Assembly (NCBI GenBank): GCA_017512745.1
Contig: JAFWEV010000060.1
Location: 1-64,000 of the forward strand
From: Oscillospiraceae bacterium
Lineage (GTDB): Bacteria; Bacillota; Clostridia; Oscillospirales; Ruminococcaceae
DNA: 64,000 bases
Direction of reading: 5' to 3'
In this document: positions 17,435 to 26,872 of the stretch, one piece after another
Layout of the letters: each line of letters starts with the position of its first letter
Position numbering within the stretch: the stretch's first letter is position 1
The notes under the pieces: generated by a model
Seen by the model: the letters and a program-made list of their open reading frames with translations, nothing else
Told to the model about the DNA's origin: nothing
Database searches by the model: none
Translations under genes and position numbers: made by a program

Positions 17435-18778
17435 TTGAAAAACTTTGAAGTAATTTATCTGCCGATAGGCGTTCCGACTTTCCATCTGGAAAGTGCGGAA
17501 AAACAGTTCAGAGATTCTTCCGAACTGCTTAATACACTCTGCGATAACGTTAGGATCCCTGCCGAGATGCTGCTCTCCATTGACAAGCTCAATGCATTCC
17601 TCGACACCTGCGATCCGGATCTCATGGTCATCCAGAATGTGACTTTTGCCAACTCGGCATACACACAGGAGATCCTTCACAGATTCAGGGATGTCCCGAT
17701 AATCCTATGGACCTTAAGAGAGCCCGTTATCGACGGCGGGAGACTCAGGCTAAATTCGCTCACGGGATCATATTCCGCTGCCAACGCGATCAGACAGACG
17801 TGCAAAGCTCAGTTTGAATACGTCTTCGGAGCGCCTTCCGAAGATAAGGTAATCGCAAAGCTGCGTGTTGCCGTGAGAGCAGCGAAACTCATTCACGACA
17901 TGAAAGATCTGAAGCTCGCATCCGTAGGTCATACTCCTCAGGGATTCGGATTCGGAAGAGCTCTTGATCTCGAGCTGCTCAACAGTTTCGGCGTAAGGCT
18001 CGAATCCATTGAAGCAAGAGAACTTATAGACAAGGCAAAGTCTTATACAGATGAAGAGATAGAAGAGTACCTGAGCGACGCAAAGAACAGGACCGTCGGG
18101 CTCGAGAACACTCCCGAGCGCAACAGAAAAGACTTTGCGAAACTGTATAAGGCTTATTCCTCATATGTTAAGGAGAACGGCATAGGTGCCCTTGCCTCCA
18201 GATGCTGGCCTGACTTCTTCACTTCGTTCGGAACTCCCGTGTGCACCGTACTCGCGATCCTCAACGATCTGGGCATAGCGGCCAGCTGTGAAACGGATGT
18301 GTTCGGCGCTCTGTCGATGTATATGGGAATGCAACTCACAGGTGCCCCGTGCTTCTTCGGCGATCCCGTATCGATGGATGAGGGCGAAGGCACCATGACT
18401 TTCTGGCACTGCGGCACTGCTGCGTGCTCGCTCGCGAGAGATGACACAGGCGCCGTTATAGGAGAGCACTGCAACAGGCATATAGGTCCGACTCTCGAGT
18501 TCGGATGCAAATCTGCTCCCAGAGCGACGATATTCCGCATAGGAAGAAAACAGGACGGCACATTCAGATTCTTCATCGACTCAGGCGAGATACTCGATAA
18601 GCCCCAGCAGTTCTTCGGGACTTCTCTTGTCATAAAGACAGATGGATGTCCGGATGAGATCGTCACCGCGACGGTCAAAGCCGGATGGGAACCCCACTAC
18701 GCAGTCATCTACGGCGATGTCGCCGATGAGCTGGAGACCGTCGCGAACATGCTCGATATGGAAGTCTGCAGAATGTGA
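17435..18778 (+). CDS. sftI: Sulfoquinovose isomerase, L-fucose/L-arabinose isomerase-like
   Basis: A 447-residue aldose-ketose isomerase expected to convert sulfoquinovose to 6-deoxy-6-sulfofructose. The C-terminal half carries FucI/AraA-type metal and substrate positions: CETDVFGALSMYMG, HIGPTLEFGCKSAPRATIFRIG and KAGWEPHYAVIYGD. It is unrelated to YihS, which does this step in the E. coli sulfo-EMP route; use of a FucI-like enzyme is a mark of the transaldolase pathway. The start is TTG at 17435: AAGAGG lies 6 bp upstream and no ATG fits the N-terminal strand KNFEVIYLPIG. Last gene of the operon; a GC-rich terminator follows. Confidence 0.82.
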   Translation: MKNFEVIYLPIGVPTFHLESAEKQFRDSSELLNTLCDNVRIPAEMLLSIDKLNAFLDTCDPDLMVIQNVTFANSAYTQEILHRFRDVPIILWTLREPVIDGGRLRLNSLTGSYSAANAIRQTCKAQFEYVFGAPSEDKVIAKLRVAVRAAKLIHDMKDLKLASVGHTPQGFGFGRALDLELLNSFGVRLESIEARELIDKAKSYTDEEIEEYLSDAKNRTVGLENTPERNRKDFAKLYKAYSSYVKENGIGALASRCWPDFFTSFGTPVCTVLAILNDLGIAASCETDVFGALSMYMGMQLTGAPCFFGDPVSMDEGEGTMTFWHCGTAACSLARDDTGAVIGEHCNRHIGPTLEFGCKSAPRATIFRIGRKQDGTFRFFIDSGEILDKPQQFFGTSLVIKTDGCPDEIVTATVKAGWEPHYAVIYGDVADELETVANMLDMEVCRM

Positions 18779-18808
18779 TCCGTATATATCAGATACAATA
18801 TATAAACA

Positions 18809-18836
18809 GCCGGCGCTGACAAGCGCCGGCTTTCTT
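18809..18836. terminator. Terminator of the sulfoquinovose operon and the convergent MATE gene
   Basis: A perfect 9-bp stem GCCGGCGCT/AGCGCCGGC with loop GACA, followed by TTTCTTGATT. Confidence 0.8.
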
Positions 18837-18841
18837 GATTA

Positions 18842-20281
18842 TCAGGGGAAGAATCTCCCATTGTCCAGTTTTGCGGGATCAAGGTCCCTCCCGATCCTGA
18901 ATTTCTCAAGAGCTTCTTTACCCATATCTGTTATAGGCTTGATCCATCTGGTCGAGTAGAGGTGCCTCTGCATCAGGAAATATCTTATCGGTTCGTCTAT
19001 GTAGCAACATATGAATATAGCCCAGTATGGCCAGTGCAGCACAAATGCTGAGATCAGCACACACGGGACTACCATCAGGAGCATGAACGTGATTTCCAGG
19101 ACAGTGCCGAATACGGTCTCTCCCGATGCCCTGTACATGTCATTGTGTATCCAGTTGCCCATCCTGATGACCGATACGGCTACGTATATGATCAGAAGGT
19201 TAGTTCCTGCTGTGAACGATTCGCCGTGCAGGCTCATTGCGGTGAGAACAGGCGTGTGCAGAAGAAGCAGAACGATGTCCACAAAGAATATAGTTCCGCT
19301 GCAGAGATACACAAGTCTTCTCGCCCTTTCGTACGCGATCTCCGGTTCCCCTCCGCCTACACATGTGCCGATAAGGACCGATGCGGCATTCGAGAACCCC
19401 GCAAAGAACCCTATTACAAGGCCTTCCAGCGTCCTGAAGACAGCCACGGCAGCTATCACCTGTTCCGGCTGTCTTCCGAGCGTTATGTTTATGACCATGT
19501 TCCCGACGCCGATCAGTACCTCGTTGCACAGGATCGGAAAACACTTGATGAAGTACTCCCTCAACGCTGCTCTGTTCCACCTGAAATGGTTCCTGACATG
19601 GAAGAGATACCTGTATCCCGAACGCCATGCCAGGATATAGATGACTGCGACATTCACCGCCGCAGCTATCGTCGTCGCCAGCGCGGCGCCTCTTATTCCC
19701 ATTGCCGGAGCACCGAGATGGCCGTAGATGAGTATCCAGTTCAGTGTCAGATTCGCAGCGACAGAGCAGATCGATGCAATCAAGGGTATGGTCACTCTCT
19801 CTGTTGTACGGAGCAGACTGCTCATCCCCATGGAGAGCACCTGCATAACATACGCAAATCCGACTATCCTCAAATACTGAATACCTATCTGTCTCACCGA
19901 TTCCTTGTCGGTGTAGATCCTCATGACCAACTCCGGGGCAAACAGCGCCATACAAGCGAAGACGGAGGCAACAGTCATGACGCACGTTATCGTCATGCCG
20001 TACGATCGTTCTATTCCGTCGTCATCCTTCGCCCCGAAGTATTGGGCAAAGAACAGCATCCCTCCTCCAAGGAATCCCCAGTATCCGGAAAACATAAGAG
20101 TCGAAAATTGGGCACACAGTCCTATGGCCCCGACTGAGAGCTCTCCCAGTGGTGCCACCATCATAGTGTCCACCATACTCGCGGTAGTTGTGAGCAGGTT
20201 CTGCAGAGCGACCGGAACCGCAATGGCGGCCAACTGTCTTATAAATGTTTTCCAGGGGAATTGTCCGGATCTTATACTCAT
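18842..20281 (-). CDS. MATE-family multidrug/organic cation exporter
   Basis: A 479-residue protein with 12 membrane segments and internal repeat symmetry. Family features include an N-terminal half with LLTTTASMVDTMMVAPLGELSVGAIGL and a central GFFAGFSNAASVLIGTCVGGG, which mirrors the first-half FAQYFGAKDD loop. MATE proteins expel drugs or metabolites in exchange for Na+ or H+. AGAGGATAATCG precedes the ATG at 20281. It is alone on its strand between a terminator and a 190-bp gap (20282-20472) in which I see no gene. Confidence 0.88.
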   Translation of the reverse strand: MSIRSGQFPWKTFIRQLAAIAVPVALQNLLTTTASMVDTMMVAPLGELSVGAIGLCAQFSTLMFSGYWGFLGGGMLFFAQYFGAKDDDGIERSYGMTITCVMTVASVFACMALFAPELVMRIYTDKESVRQIGIQYLRIVGFAYVMQVLSMGMSSLLRTTERVTIPLIASICSVAANLTLNWILIYGHLGAPAMGIRGAALATTIAAAVNVAVIYILAWRSGYRYLFHVRNHFRWNRAALREYFIKCFPILCNEVLIGVGNMVINITLGRQPEQVIAAVAVFRTLEGLVIGFFAGFSNAASVLIGTCVGGGEPEIAYERARRLVYLCSGTIFFVDIVLLLLHTPVLTAMSLHGESFTAGTNLLIIYVAVSVIRMGNWIHNDMYRASGETVFGTVLEITFMLLMVVPCVLISAFVLHWPYWAIFICCYIDEPIRYFLMQRHLYSTRWIKPITDMGKEALEKFRIGRDLDPAKLDNGRFFP

Positions 20282-20429
20282 CGATTATCCTCTATAACTG
20301 CTTTAGGAATCGTTGCGGTCAGGGTGTTTCTATGGATATTGATTGCTTCCGAAGATGCGGTGAAACGCAGTTGAATGCCGAAATGGATCCCGAGCAAATA
20401 TCCGTTTGAAATCCCGGCCGGTTACAGGC

Positions 20430-20474
20430 AAGGCGAGAAATGCCCGCACCTTCAAATATGGGTATTCTCGCCTT
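20430..20474. terminator. Stem-loop at the end of the Pr6Pr gene
   Basis: AAGGCGAGAA (20430-20439) pairs perfectly with TTCTCGCCTT (20465-20474), with an inner TGCCC/GGGTA extension. A TTATTT tail is on the plus side only. A terminator or RNA 3'-end stabiliser for the minus-strand operon. Confidence 0.5.
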
Positions 20475-21099
20475 ATTTAGTAAAAGCCAATGACAGTTTT
20501 CTGATTAAGAATCCCAGTCCTATCGCCAGCAGCACTATCGCGGAGAATATCCCTATCCCTATCGGTATACCGAAAGCGAATATCGCGTACCAGTCGTTTC
20601 CCCTGTATCCGTTTACGGCGATATTCCCGAGGTAGAACACGGCATATATCAGCACTCCCGCAGCGGCATACAGGCAGTCTTTTCCAGACGGTTTCCACTC
20701 AGAGAAAATCACGTCTTCGGCGATGGCTGCAAGCGGGACTATGAGGTGGAACCACAGATTCGGGCCGACAAACATCGACCTGTACCCGTATATCGATCCC
20801 AGGAAGGCTACCACGACAACGAATGTCACTCCGACATAGATCGCGGCGTAGAATTTGAGCTTCTCGGCGAGTGTCTTGTTCTTCCCAAAAACCAGGTACA
20901 GCGATACGCAGCCCTCGAACAGATTGGAGAGCGTCGTGAAGAACTTGAGGCTCCACAGTCCGGTAGCCATGAGTCCTCCGTTTTTTCCGCTCGTCATCAT
21001 ATAGAACCATGCGCAGAACACCATCACCGCAATGATGATGTTGACTACTTTTCTTGTTTTAGCTCTGTCCATTCGATTTTTTTCTCTCTGATCCGTCAT
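20473..21099 (-). CDS. Pr6Pr / FAR-17a-AIG1-like membrane protein
   Basis: A 208-residue protein with six hydrophobic segments. The first (VVNIIIAVMVFCAWFYMM), LKFFTTLSNLFEGCVSLY, NLWFHLIVPLAAIAEDVIF and YAAAGVLIYAVFYLGNI match the layout of the FAR-17a/AIG1-like Pr6Pr family. Eukaryotic relatives hydrolyse fatty-acid esters of hydroxy fatty acids through a Thr/His pair; here the Thr in FTTLSN and the His in WFHLIVP are candidates. Bacterial function is unknown. The start overlaps the SDR stop by 4 bp, so it is the last gene of the U32-SDR operon. Confidence 0.6.
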   Translation of the reverse strand: MTDQREKNRMDRAKTRKVVNIIIAVMVFCAWFYMMTSGKNGGLMATGLWSLKFFTTLSNLFEGCVSLYLVFGKNKTLAEKLKFYAAIYVGVTFVVVVAFLGSIYGYRSMFVGPNLWFHLIVPLAAIAEDVIFSEWKPSGKDCLYAAAGVLIYAVFYLGNIAVNGYRGNDWYAIFAFGIPIGIGIFSAIVLLAIGLGFLIRKLSLAFTK

Positions 21100-21857
21100 T
21101 TACCCTGCTGTTTGCACCAGGTATTCATCACCATTTTTACAGGCAGATGTTTCACGAGCGCCACCTGCGCTCTCACGGGGAATCCGAGTATGGATACTTC
21201 CTTTTTCTTCCTGAGGTCCTTCATCGCCTTTTCAACGACCTGCTCCGCAGTATAGAACCTGTCGTAATACTTTATTGTGTCGTCGTGGACAGCGTGGTCG
21301 AAGAACTCCGTCTTTATCCATCCGGGAGCCACGGCCATCACATGTATCTTTCTCCCTCTCAGTTCCACACCGAGTGCTCTCGAAAAACTCATGACATATG
21401 CTTTGGACGCGCCGTACACGTTGATATACGGCACGGGCTGCCACGATGAATTCGAGGCCATGTTGATTATCATGTCGCCCTCCTTCATATACGGGAGCGA
21501 CAGATATGTCATCGCGGTGAGCGCCTTGTCGTTCAGATCTATGATATCGAGCTGGCTGTCGAGGTCCATCTCGGTGAATTCTCCGAAGAGCCCGCAGCCC
21601 GCGGAATTGACAAGTATATGGATATGCGGTTTCTCGCTTATGAGAAGTTCCCTGTATGCGTTTATATCCTTCTTCTCCAGAAGGTCAAGAGAGATCCCCC
21701 TGACTTTGGTCCTGCATTCTCCGGTCAGTTCCTCGAGGCGGTCTCTTCTTCTCGCGATCACCCATATCTCGTCGAGCGAATAATCTCTGTCTATGGCTTT
21801 GACAAATTCTCTGCCCATTCCGGAAGAAGCGCCTGTAACAACTGCTATCTTCATCAT
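21096..21857 (-). CDS. Short-chain dehydrogenase/reductase
   Basis: A classical SDR of 253 residues with the NAD(P) loop VTGASSGMGREF, the NSAGCG strand, catalytic Ser in NMASNSSW, and YGASK (YxxxK). Arg-Arg-Arg after the second strand (IARRRDRLEE) suggests NADP preference. The substrate is unknown. Two in-frame ATG codons are adjacent: the first overlaps the U32 stop (ATGA), and the second is at better distance from GGAGG; the N-terminus differs by only one Met. It is translationally coupled to genes on both sides. Confidence 0.88.
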   Translation of the reverse strand: MMKIAVVTGASSGMGREFVKAIDRDYSLDEIWVIARRRDRLEELTGECRTKVRGISLDLLEKKDINAYRELLISEKPHIHILVNSAGCGLFGEFTEMDLDSQLDIIDLNDKALTAMTYLSLPYMKEGDMIINMASNSSWQPVPYINVYGASKAYVMSFSRALGVELRGRKIHVMAVAPGWIKTEFFDHAVHDDTIKYYDRFYTAEQVVEKAMKDLRKKKEVSILGFPVRAQVALVKHLPVKMVMNTWCKQQGK

Positions 21858-23896
21858 TCGACCTCCCTGTAATAGAGTCCTCTGGTCCTCTTTCCCTGAT
21901 ATTGCCGGATACCGTAATATGCGGCGACCGTCTTGGCCACATCCTCAGGGCTTTCATCGGTGAACCAGAGCGTCTCAAAATCCACGCCTTTCATCTTCTT
22001 GTCGGACAGTTCGAGGGGCACTGAATTGAGCAGCGTGGAATACTTTCTCTTATAGCACAGCACCTTGAAGCTTATGCCCATTCTGTCGACCAGATACTCG
22101 TGTCCGGAACAGTTTCCGCATCCCTTTTCGCCCTGCATCGGACACGCCCTGAATTTCATGAGCGGCAGATATCCGTATCCGATAATGCCGCGGCGGGTGC
22201 TTCCCGAAAGTTTCGAGATTCTCTCCTCGTCCAGTTCGAACGAGACGGTCACGTCTTTGACGCCGAGGGATTCCAGTTCCTTGAGGGCTACCGTGTTGAA
22301 AATATTGAGCCCGGCGCCTCCGAGCACTTCAAGTCCGCATTCAAGGCCCATCATGACCGATCCCGCGTTTTCCGCAAGCACACGGGTCACTCCGAGCTCC
22401 TTCAGCTTTTTCATCTTTTCAAGGGTCTGGGCTTCGTCCTTCGGGAAAATGAGGTGAGGCGGTTCCATGACGATCCGGTCCGCATATTTTGCGGCGAATT
22501 CCGGGTGAGCGCACAGCTCGTCTGTATCCACTATGATCCTCTCGAACGAATCAAGGCTGATCCTGTCGGCCATGGATATCTGAGGAAGCCTTATCCTGAA
22601 TTTCGGCACGCCGTGCCCGGAAGGCTTTTCCGTATCCTTCACATACTCGTTGAAAATATGCGGGACGTTTCTCCCGAGATCTTCCTCTATCTCCTGGAGG
22701 ATATCCCTTCTCAGCGCCTTGACGGTGCTCAGTCTTATAAAGAGTCCCTTCTCCAGATCTATATCGACATTTTCGGTATAGAACGGTGTTCCTCCCGTCT
22801 GATTAATCGCATCGATAGCACCGGCATAGCCGTCATCCTTCTTCGCCTGCTGGAATTCGTATTCCGCTGATGCGGAATATGTTTTTCCGCTGCAGAAAGT
22901 TTCGAGAACGAGCCTCTCATCGTCGCGTTTAAGCCTCATGGATACGGGGATCTTTTGGAACTCGTGACGGGTAAGCTCTCCTATTCCCTGAACGTCGGAA
23001 AAGGCGGTCACATCGTCTTTTGTCCTGTAGCCGAACATATCGAGCGTCCGCTTTCCCGTATAGTATCCGTCGGTGAAGCCGCTTCTCGAGAAGATGCTCC
23101 TGAGCCTCTCCTCGTCATACTGCTCCCCGTCTCTCGCGTTCCTTGCGGCGGTCACCGTGGCGGCGACGTATTCCGGTCGCTTAAGGCGCCCTTCTATCTT
23201 TACGGACGCCACTCCGGCGTCTTTGAGTTCCTGTATGTATCTGAGATGACTCATGTCCTTGAGCGACAGGGCGTGATCCCTGCCGTGAGAGTTGAAATCC
23301 AGTCTGCAGGGCTGCGCGCATCTCCCCCTGTTTCCGCTTCTTCCACCGAGCATACTCGAGAGATAGCAGCATCCTGACACGCACATGCAGAGCGCGCCGT
23401 GTATGAACACCTCCACCTCGAGATCGGTGGAATCGCATATCATCTTTATCTCTTCGAGGGACAGTTCCCTTGCGAGGACGACCCTCGAGAATCCGAGTTT
23501 CTTCATGAGCGCGACACCCGCCATATTGTGTATGGCGAGCTGTGTGCTCGCGTGCATCTTTATCGTCGGGCAAAGTTCTCTCACGAGCTTTGCGACGCCG
23601 AGATCCTGGATGAGCACCGCGTCCGCGCCGCTCTCGGCTATAACGCGTATCTCCTCGACGAGGTCGTCCATCTCGTCGTCCTTGACGAGAGTGTTGAGCG
23701 TAACATGTACGGCGACACCTCTGGAATGGCAGTAGGATACCGCATCCTTAAACGAATCGCCCGTGAAATTGTCCGCGCTCTGGCGCGCGTTGAAGTTTCC
23801 GAGGCCGAGATAAACGGCGTCCGCGCCGCTTCTGACGGCGGCTTCAAGCTGTTCTCTCCCGCCGACCGGCGCCAGTATTTCTATCCTGTCGTTCAC
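21854..23896 (-). CDS. U32-family protein with C-terminal DUF3656 region, RlhA-like RNA hydroxylation enzyme
   Basis: A 680-residue U32 protein. The family signature is near residue 165 (EVFIHGALCMCVSGCC), which supplies cysteines proposed to hold an iron-sulfur cluster; an N-terminal TIM-barrel (GGREQLEAAVRSGADAVYLG) precedes it. The C-terminal half contains DUF3656-type sequence and a late CPMQGEKGCGNC cluster. E. coli members RlhA and TrhP hydroxylate 23S rRNA C2501 and tRNA U34 using prephenate; the long form with DUF3656 is closer to RlhA, so the protease label is probably historical. The start is GTG 23896, inside the GTGA overlap with the preceding stop, with GGAGGC upstream. Confidence 0.82.
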   Translation of the reverse strand: MNDRIEILAPVGGREQLEAAVRSGADAVYLGLGNFNARQSADNFTGDSFKDAVSYCHSRGVAVHVTLNTLVKDDEMDDLVEEIRVIAESGADAVLIQDLGVAKLVRELCPTIKMHASTQLAIHNMAGVALMKKLGFSRVVLARELSLEEIKMICDSTDLEVEVFIHGALCMCVSGCCYLSSMLGGRSGNRGRCAQPCRLDFNSHGRDHALSLKDMSHLRYIQELKDAGVASVKIEGRLKRPEYVAATVTAARNARDGEQYDEERLRSIFSRSGFTDGYYTGKRTLDMFGYRTKDDVTAFSDVQGIGELTRHEFQKIPVSMRLKRDDERLVLETFCSGKTYSASAEYEFQQAKKDDGYAGAIDAINQTGGTPFYTENVDIDLEKGLFIRLSTVKALRRDILQEIEEDLGRNVPHIFNEYVKDTEKPSGHGVPKFRIRLPQISMADRISLDSFERIIVDTDELCAHPEFAAKYADRIVMEPPHLIFPKDEAQTLEKMKKLKELGVTRVLAENAGSVMMGLECGLEVLGGAGLNIFNTVALKELESLGVKDVTVSFELDEERISKLSGSTRRGIIGYGYLPLMKFRACPMQGEKGCGNCSGHEYLVDRMGISFKVLCYKRKYSTLLNSVPLELSDKKMKGVDFETLWFTDESPEDVAKTVAAYYGIRQYQGKRTRGLYYREVE

Positions 23897-25500
23897 GCTG
23901 TGCCTCCTATCTTCTTGAGGATATACGCCTCCGCCACTTTTATTCCGTCAAGCGCGGCGGACATGATACCTCCCGCATATCCGGCCCCCTCCCCGCAGGG
24001 ATACAGGCCGTTCACCGAAACGCTCTCCAGCGAATCCGTGTTTCTCACTATCCTGACCGGGCTGGAACTCCTCGATTCCGGAGCCGTCAGCACCGCTTTA
24101 TCATATGCGAACCCCGGCAGTTTTCCGTCAAGTTCGGTAATTGCTTCCTTCAATCTGCCCGTAAGCACCTCGGGCAGTATCACGTTGAGATCCGATCCGG
24201 TCACTCCCGGAATATATGTGGGTTTGACGTCGCCGAACTCCACAGTCTTTCTGCCGTTCAGAAAATCTCCTACCGTCTGCGACGGCGCATGATAATTGCT
24301 GCCCCCGGCGACATAGCAGTCATGCTCTATCTCTCTCTGCCATCTGACACCGCCGAGTGGACCGTCATACGGAAAATCCTCCGGATGGAGCGTGACCAGC
24401 AGCGCGGCATTGCAGTTTTCCCCGTCGCGTGCATTGTTGCTCATTCCGTTAGTGACTACGCCTTCCTCTTCAGAAGCGGCCGCTATCACATATCCTCCAG
24501 GGCACATGCAGAACGTATATACGCCGGTGCCGTCGCCTGTTTTGCAGTTGACCTTATAATCCGCAGCCGGGAGATATTTCCTCATCCCGCCGTACTGCAG
24601 CCTGTCCAGCCACTCCTGTTTGTGTTCGATCCTCACGCCCATCGCGAAAGGCTTCGGCTCCATGGATATAGCCATTCCGTTCATCATGGAGAACGTGTCC
24701 CTGGCGCTGTGCCCGACTGCAAGGATCAGGGTATCCGTGTCTATTCTCTCTTCCGCACCGTTTTTTCCGGCCGCGCGGACCCCGGCTATCCTGTCGTCTT
24801 CCGCATCTATACCGCTGAGCTTCGTGTCAAAGAGGACAGTCCCTCCGCGTCTTTCTATCTCTTTTCTTATGCTCACAACGACCCGGGTGAGCACGTCGGT
24901 TCCTATATGGGGCTTCGCGTCGTATGTTATCTCCTCAGGCGCGCCGTGATCGGCAAACGTCCTTAGGACAAAAGGTATCCTCGGATCGTTTACGCCTGTC
25001 GTGAGCTTCCCGTCAGAGAATGTACCGGCGCCGCCCTCTCCGAACTGGACATTGCACTCGGAGTCGAGTCTGCCTGTTTTTCTGAATTCCTCTACTTTTG
25101 TCTTTCTCGTATCCGCATCGCTGCCTCTTTCAAGGACTATGGGTCTGGCTCCCGCTCTCGCGAGTACCAGCGCGCAGAATATCCCCGCAGGGCCGAACCC
25201 CGCTATGACCGGCCTCTTCTCCGGAATGTCCGCGAGATTCGGCTGTCTGTATACCGCATTCACGGTCTTTTCGACATTGGGTCTCTTTCTTCTGAAGACC
25301 AATTCCTCTTTCTTCCTGTCGAGAGACACATCGCAGGTGTAAACGTAGAGGATGTCGTCCTTTTTCCGCGCGTCGACCGATCTCCGCACTATCCTGAGAC
25401 TGTTTATATCCTCTTTGCGGCAGCGCAGAATTTCTGCGGCCTTTATGTTAAGGTCGCAGTCCTCTCTTACGCTCACTTTTATATTTCTGATCCTCAGCAT
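23893..25500 (-). CDS. FAD-dependent dehydrogenase of the COG2509 family
   Basis: A 535-residue flavoprotein with an N-terminal alpha/beta lead-in (MLRIRNIKVSVRED), the FAD loop AGFGPAGIFCALVLARAGARPIVLERG, the conserved NVQFGEGGAGTFSDGKL segment, a middle CMCPGGYVIAA motif, and a C-terminal YPCGEGAGYAGGIMSAALDG. Function is unknown; relatives are widespread in anaerobes and are annotated as uncharacterised FAD-dependent dehydrogenases. The start at 25500 was chosen because its ATG shares the A of the previous TGA (TGATG) and begins the conserved N-terminus; a frame to 25563 is open but would overlap the previous gene. Confidence 0.85.
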   Translation of the reverse strand: MLRIRNIKVSVREDCDLNIKAAEILRCRKEDINSLRIVRRSVDARKKDDILYVYTCDVSLDRKKEELVFRRKRPNVEKTVNAVYRQPNLADIPEKRPVIAGFGPAGIFCALVLARAGARPIVLERGSDADTRKTKVEEFRKTGRLDSECNVQFGEGGAGTFSDGKLTTGVNDPRIPFVLRTFADHGAPEEITYDAKPHIGTDVLTRVVVSIRKEIERRGGTVLFDTKLSGIDAEDDRIAGVRAAGKNGAEERIDTDTLILAVGHSARDTFSMMNGMAISMEPKPFAMGVRIEHKQEWLDRLQYGGMRKYLPAADYKVNCKTGDGTGVYTFCMCPGGYVIAAASEEEGVVTNGMSNNARDGENCNAALLVTLHPEDFPYDGPLGGVRWQREIEHDCYVAGGSNYHAPSQTVGDFLNGRKTVEFGDVKPTYIPGVTGSDLNVILPEVLTGRLKEAITELDGKLPGFAYDKAVLTAPESRSSSPVRIVRNTDSLESVSVNGLYPCGEGAGYAGGIMSAALDGIKVAEAYILKKIGGTA

Positions 25501-26744
25501 CAGCCGTTCTCCGCCAGATCTTTCAGTGCGGAACCCACGGTATATCCGGAAGTCCATGCCCACTGCAGATTATATCCGCCGCAGTCGCCGTCAACATCAA
25601 GCACCTCGCCTGCGGCATACAGTCCGGGACACAGTCTGCTCTCAAGGCTGTCAGTGAAATCCCGCGCGTCGATCCCGCCTGCCGCGACCTGGGCTTCCCT
25701 GAAGTCCTCCGTCGTCACGTCCCTGAATATGTATTCCTTGACCGTGCGGACCAGCTTTTCCGTGTCTTTCCCTGTTAAGCGTCCTACGGACATTTCAGGA
25801 GACACTTCGGATTTCTGAACGACAGCCATACCTATACGGGAATGGAACATCCCCGTAAACAGTTCCTTTGCCGGCGCCGCCGGATTTCCTGTGACTTTGT
25901 TCCTTATATATTCCCTGACTTCGTCTCCGGTCAGCAGCGGCATAAGGTCCGCCTTTATGTACTTGGGTCTCTTGTCTGCGGACACGCTGCCGGATATATC
26001 AAATATGCAGGGTCCGCTGAGTCCGGTATCCGTAAACTGGATCTCTCCCGAGTTTTGCGCGATGACTGTTCCGTTCTTACAGCAGAGAGATATATCCGCG
26101 TCCTGCCTTATGCCTTTAAGTCCCTTTATGTCTTCCCTGTTGCACTTAAGCCTCACAAGAGCGGGATGAGTCTCTATGAACTTATGACCGAAACTTTTCA
26201 GCAGCTCGTATCCGTCCTTTGTCGCTCCGAGTTTGGGCGAGGCTTCGCTTCCGCAGCAGATGACGATCCTGTCGAAGGTTTCTCTGTGAACAGAGTTTTC
26301 TTCCCCGCATTTACAGCTTACGGAGAAACCGTTCTTCGTTTTACCGATCTTTATATCCCGCACGCCTGTCAGCATGTGTATGTTTTTTCTGTCCGCAGCG
26401 CTTCTCAGTATATCCAGAACGCTGTTCGCCTTGTCCGAGAACGGGTATGCTCTGCCTCCCGGCTCAACGACGGTTATAAGGCCGAGTTCTCTGAAGAACG
26501 CAAGCGTCTCCGCCGGTCCGAATTTCGATATAAGCCTCCAGGCTAGTCCCGCGCCGGTGCCGTGATACCTGTCTGCGTCCATATTCGTATTTGTAAGGTT
26601 GCATCTGCCGTTTCCGGTCGAAAGTATCTTTCTTCCCACTCTGTCCTGCCGCTCAAAAAGGAAGATCTCATTCTTTTCGGAAGCGGCGGCGCATATGGCC
26701 GTCATAAGACCGGATGCTCCGGCTCCGATGATTCCGATTTTCAA
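25500..26744 (-). CDS. HI0933/YhiN-family FAD-binding oxidoreductase
   Basis: A 414-residue flavoprotein annotated in relatives as an aminoacetone oxidase family or BaiN-like enzyme. The FAD loop KIGIIGAGASGLMTAI opens the protein, followed by VGRKILSTGNGRCNLTN, a hallmark of the family, and the C-terminal DVDGDCGGYNLQWAWTSGY. In gut bacteria one homologue (BaiN) was proposed to act in bile-acid dehydroxylation, but that does not define this gene. The start is taken as TTG 26744, because AAAGGAGATC lies just upstream and the Rossmann strand follows; the longer frame to 26798 adds an unrelated leader. Its stop overlaps the next start. Confidence 0.82.
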   Translation of the reverse strand: MKIGIIGAGASGLMTAICAAASEKNEIFLFERQDRVGRKILSTGNGRCNLTNTNMDADRYHGTGAGLAWRLISKFGPAETLAFFRELGLITVVEPGGRAYPFSDKANSVLDILRSAADRKNIHMLTGVRDIKIGKTKNGFSVSCKCGEENSVHRETFDRIVICCGSEASPKLGATKDGYELLKSFGHKFIETHPALVRLKCNREDIKGLKGIRQDADISLCCKNGTVIAQNSGEIQFTDTGLSGPCIFDISGSVSADKRPKYIKADLMPLLTGDEVREYIRNKVTGNPAAPAKELFTGMFHSRIGMAVVQKSEVSPEMSVGRLTGKDTEKLVRTVKEYIFRDVTTEDFREAQVAAGGIDARDFTDSLESRLCPGLYAAGEVLDVDGDCGGYNLQWAWTSGYTVGSALKDLAENG

Positions 26745-26812
26745 TGGTATGATCTCCTTTCTTCCTCCGGCATTGCTGTACCCGTTCTGCTGAGGCAATA
26801 CCTCAACTAATT

Positions 26813-26840
26813 ATTATAAATTGGAACAAGCGCAGTTGAA
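26813..26840 (-). promoter_or_regulatory. Possible promoter of the flavoprotein-U32-SDR operon
   Basis: On the minus strand, TTCAAC (26840-26835), 16 bp, then TATAAT (26818-26813). Downstream in the leader a small inverted repeat TGAGG-CAATA-CCTCA (26791-26805) may be an operator. Confidence 0.4.
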
Positions 26841-26872
26841 ACATCCGCGCCGTCTGTTGTTTCCAAGTCGGA

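Noticed and set aside
19145..20137. Long plus-strand open frame opposite the MATE gene
   Set aside because: Basic, low-hydrophobicity translation with no family motifs; it is the antisense shadow of a well-supported membrane transporter.
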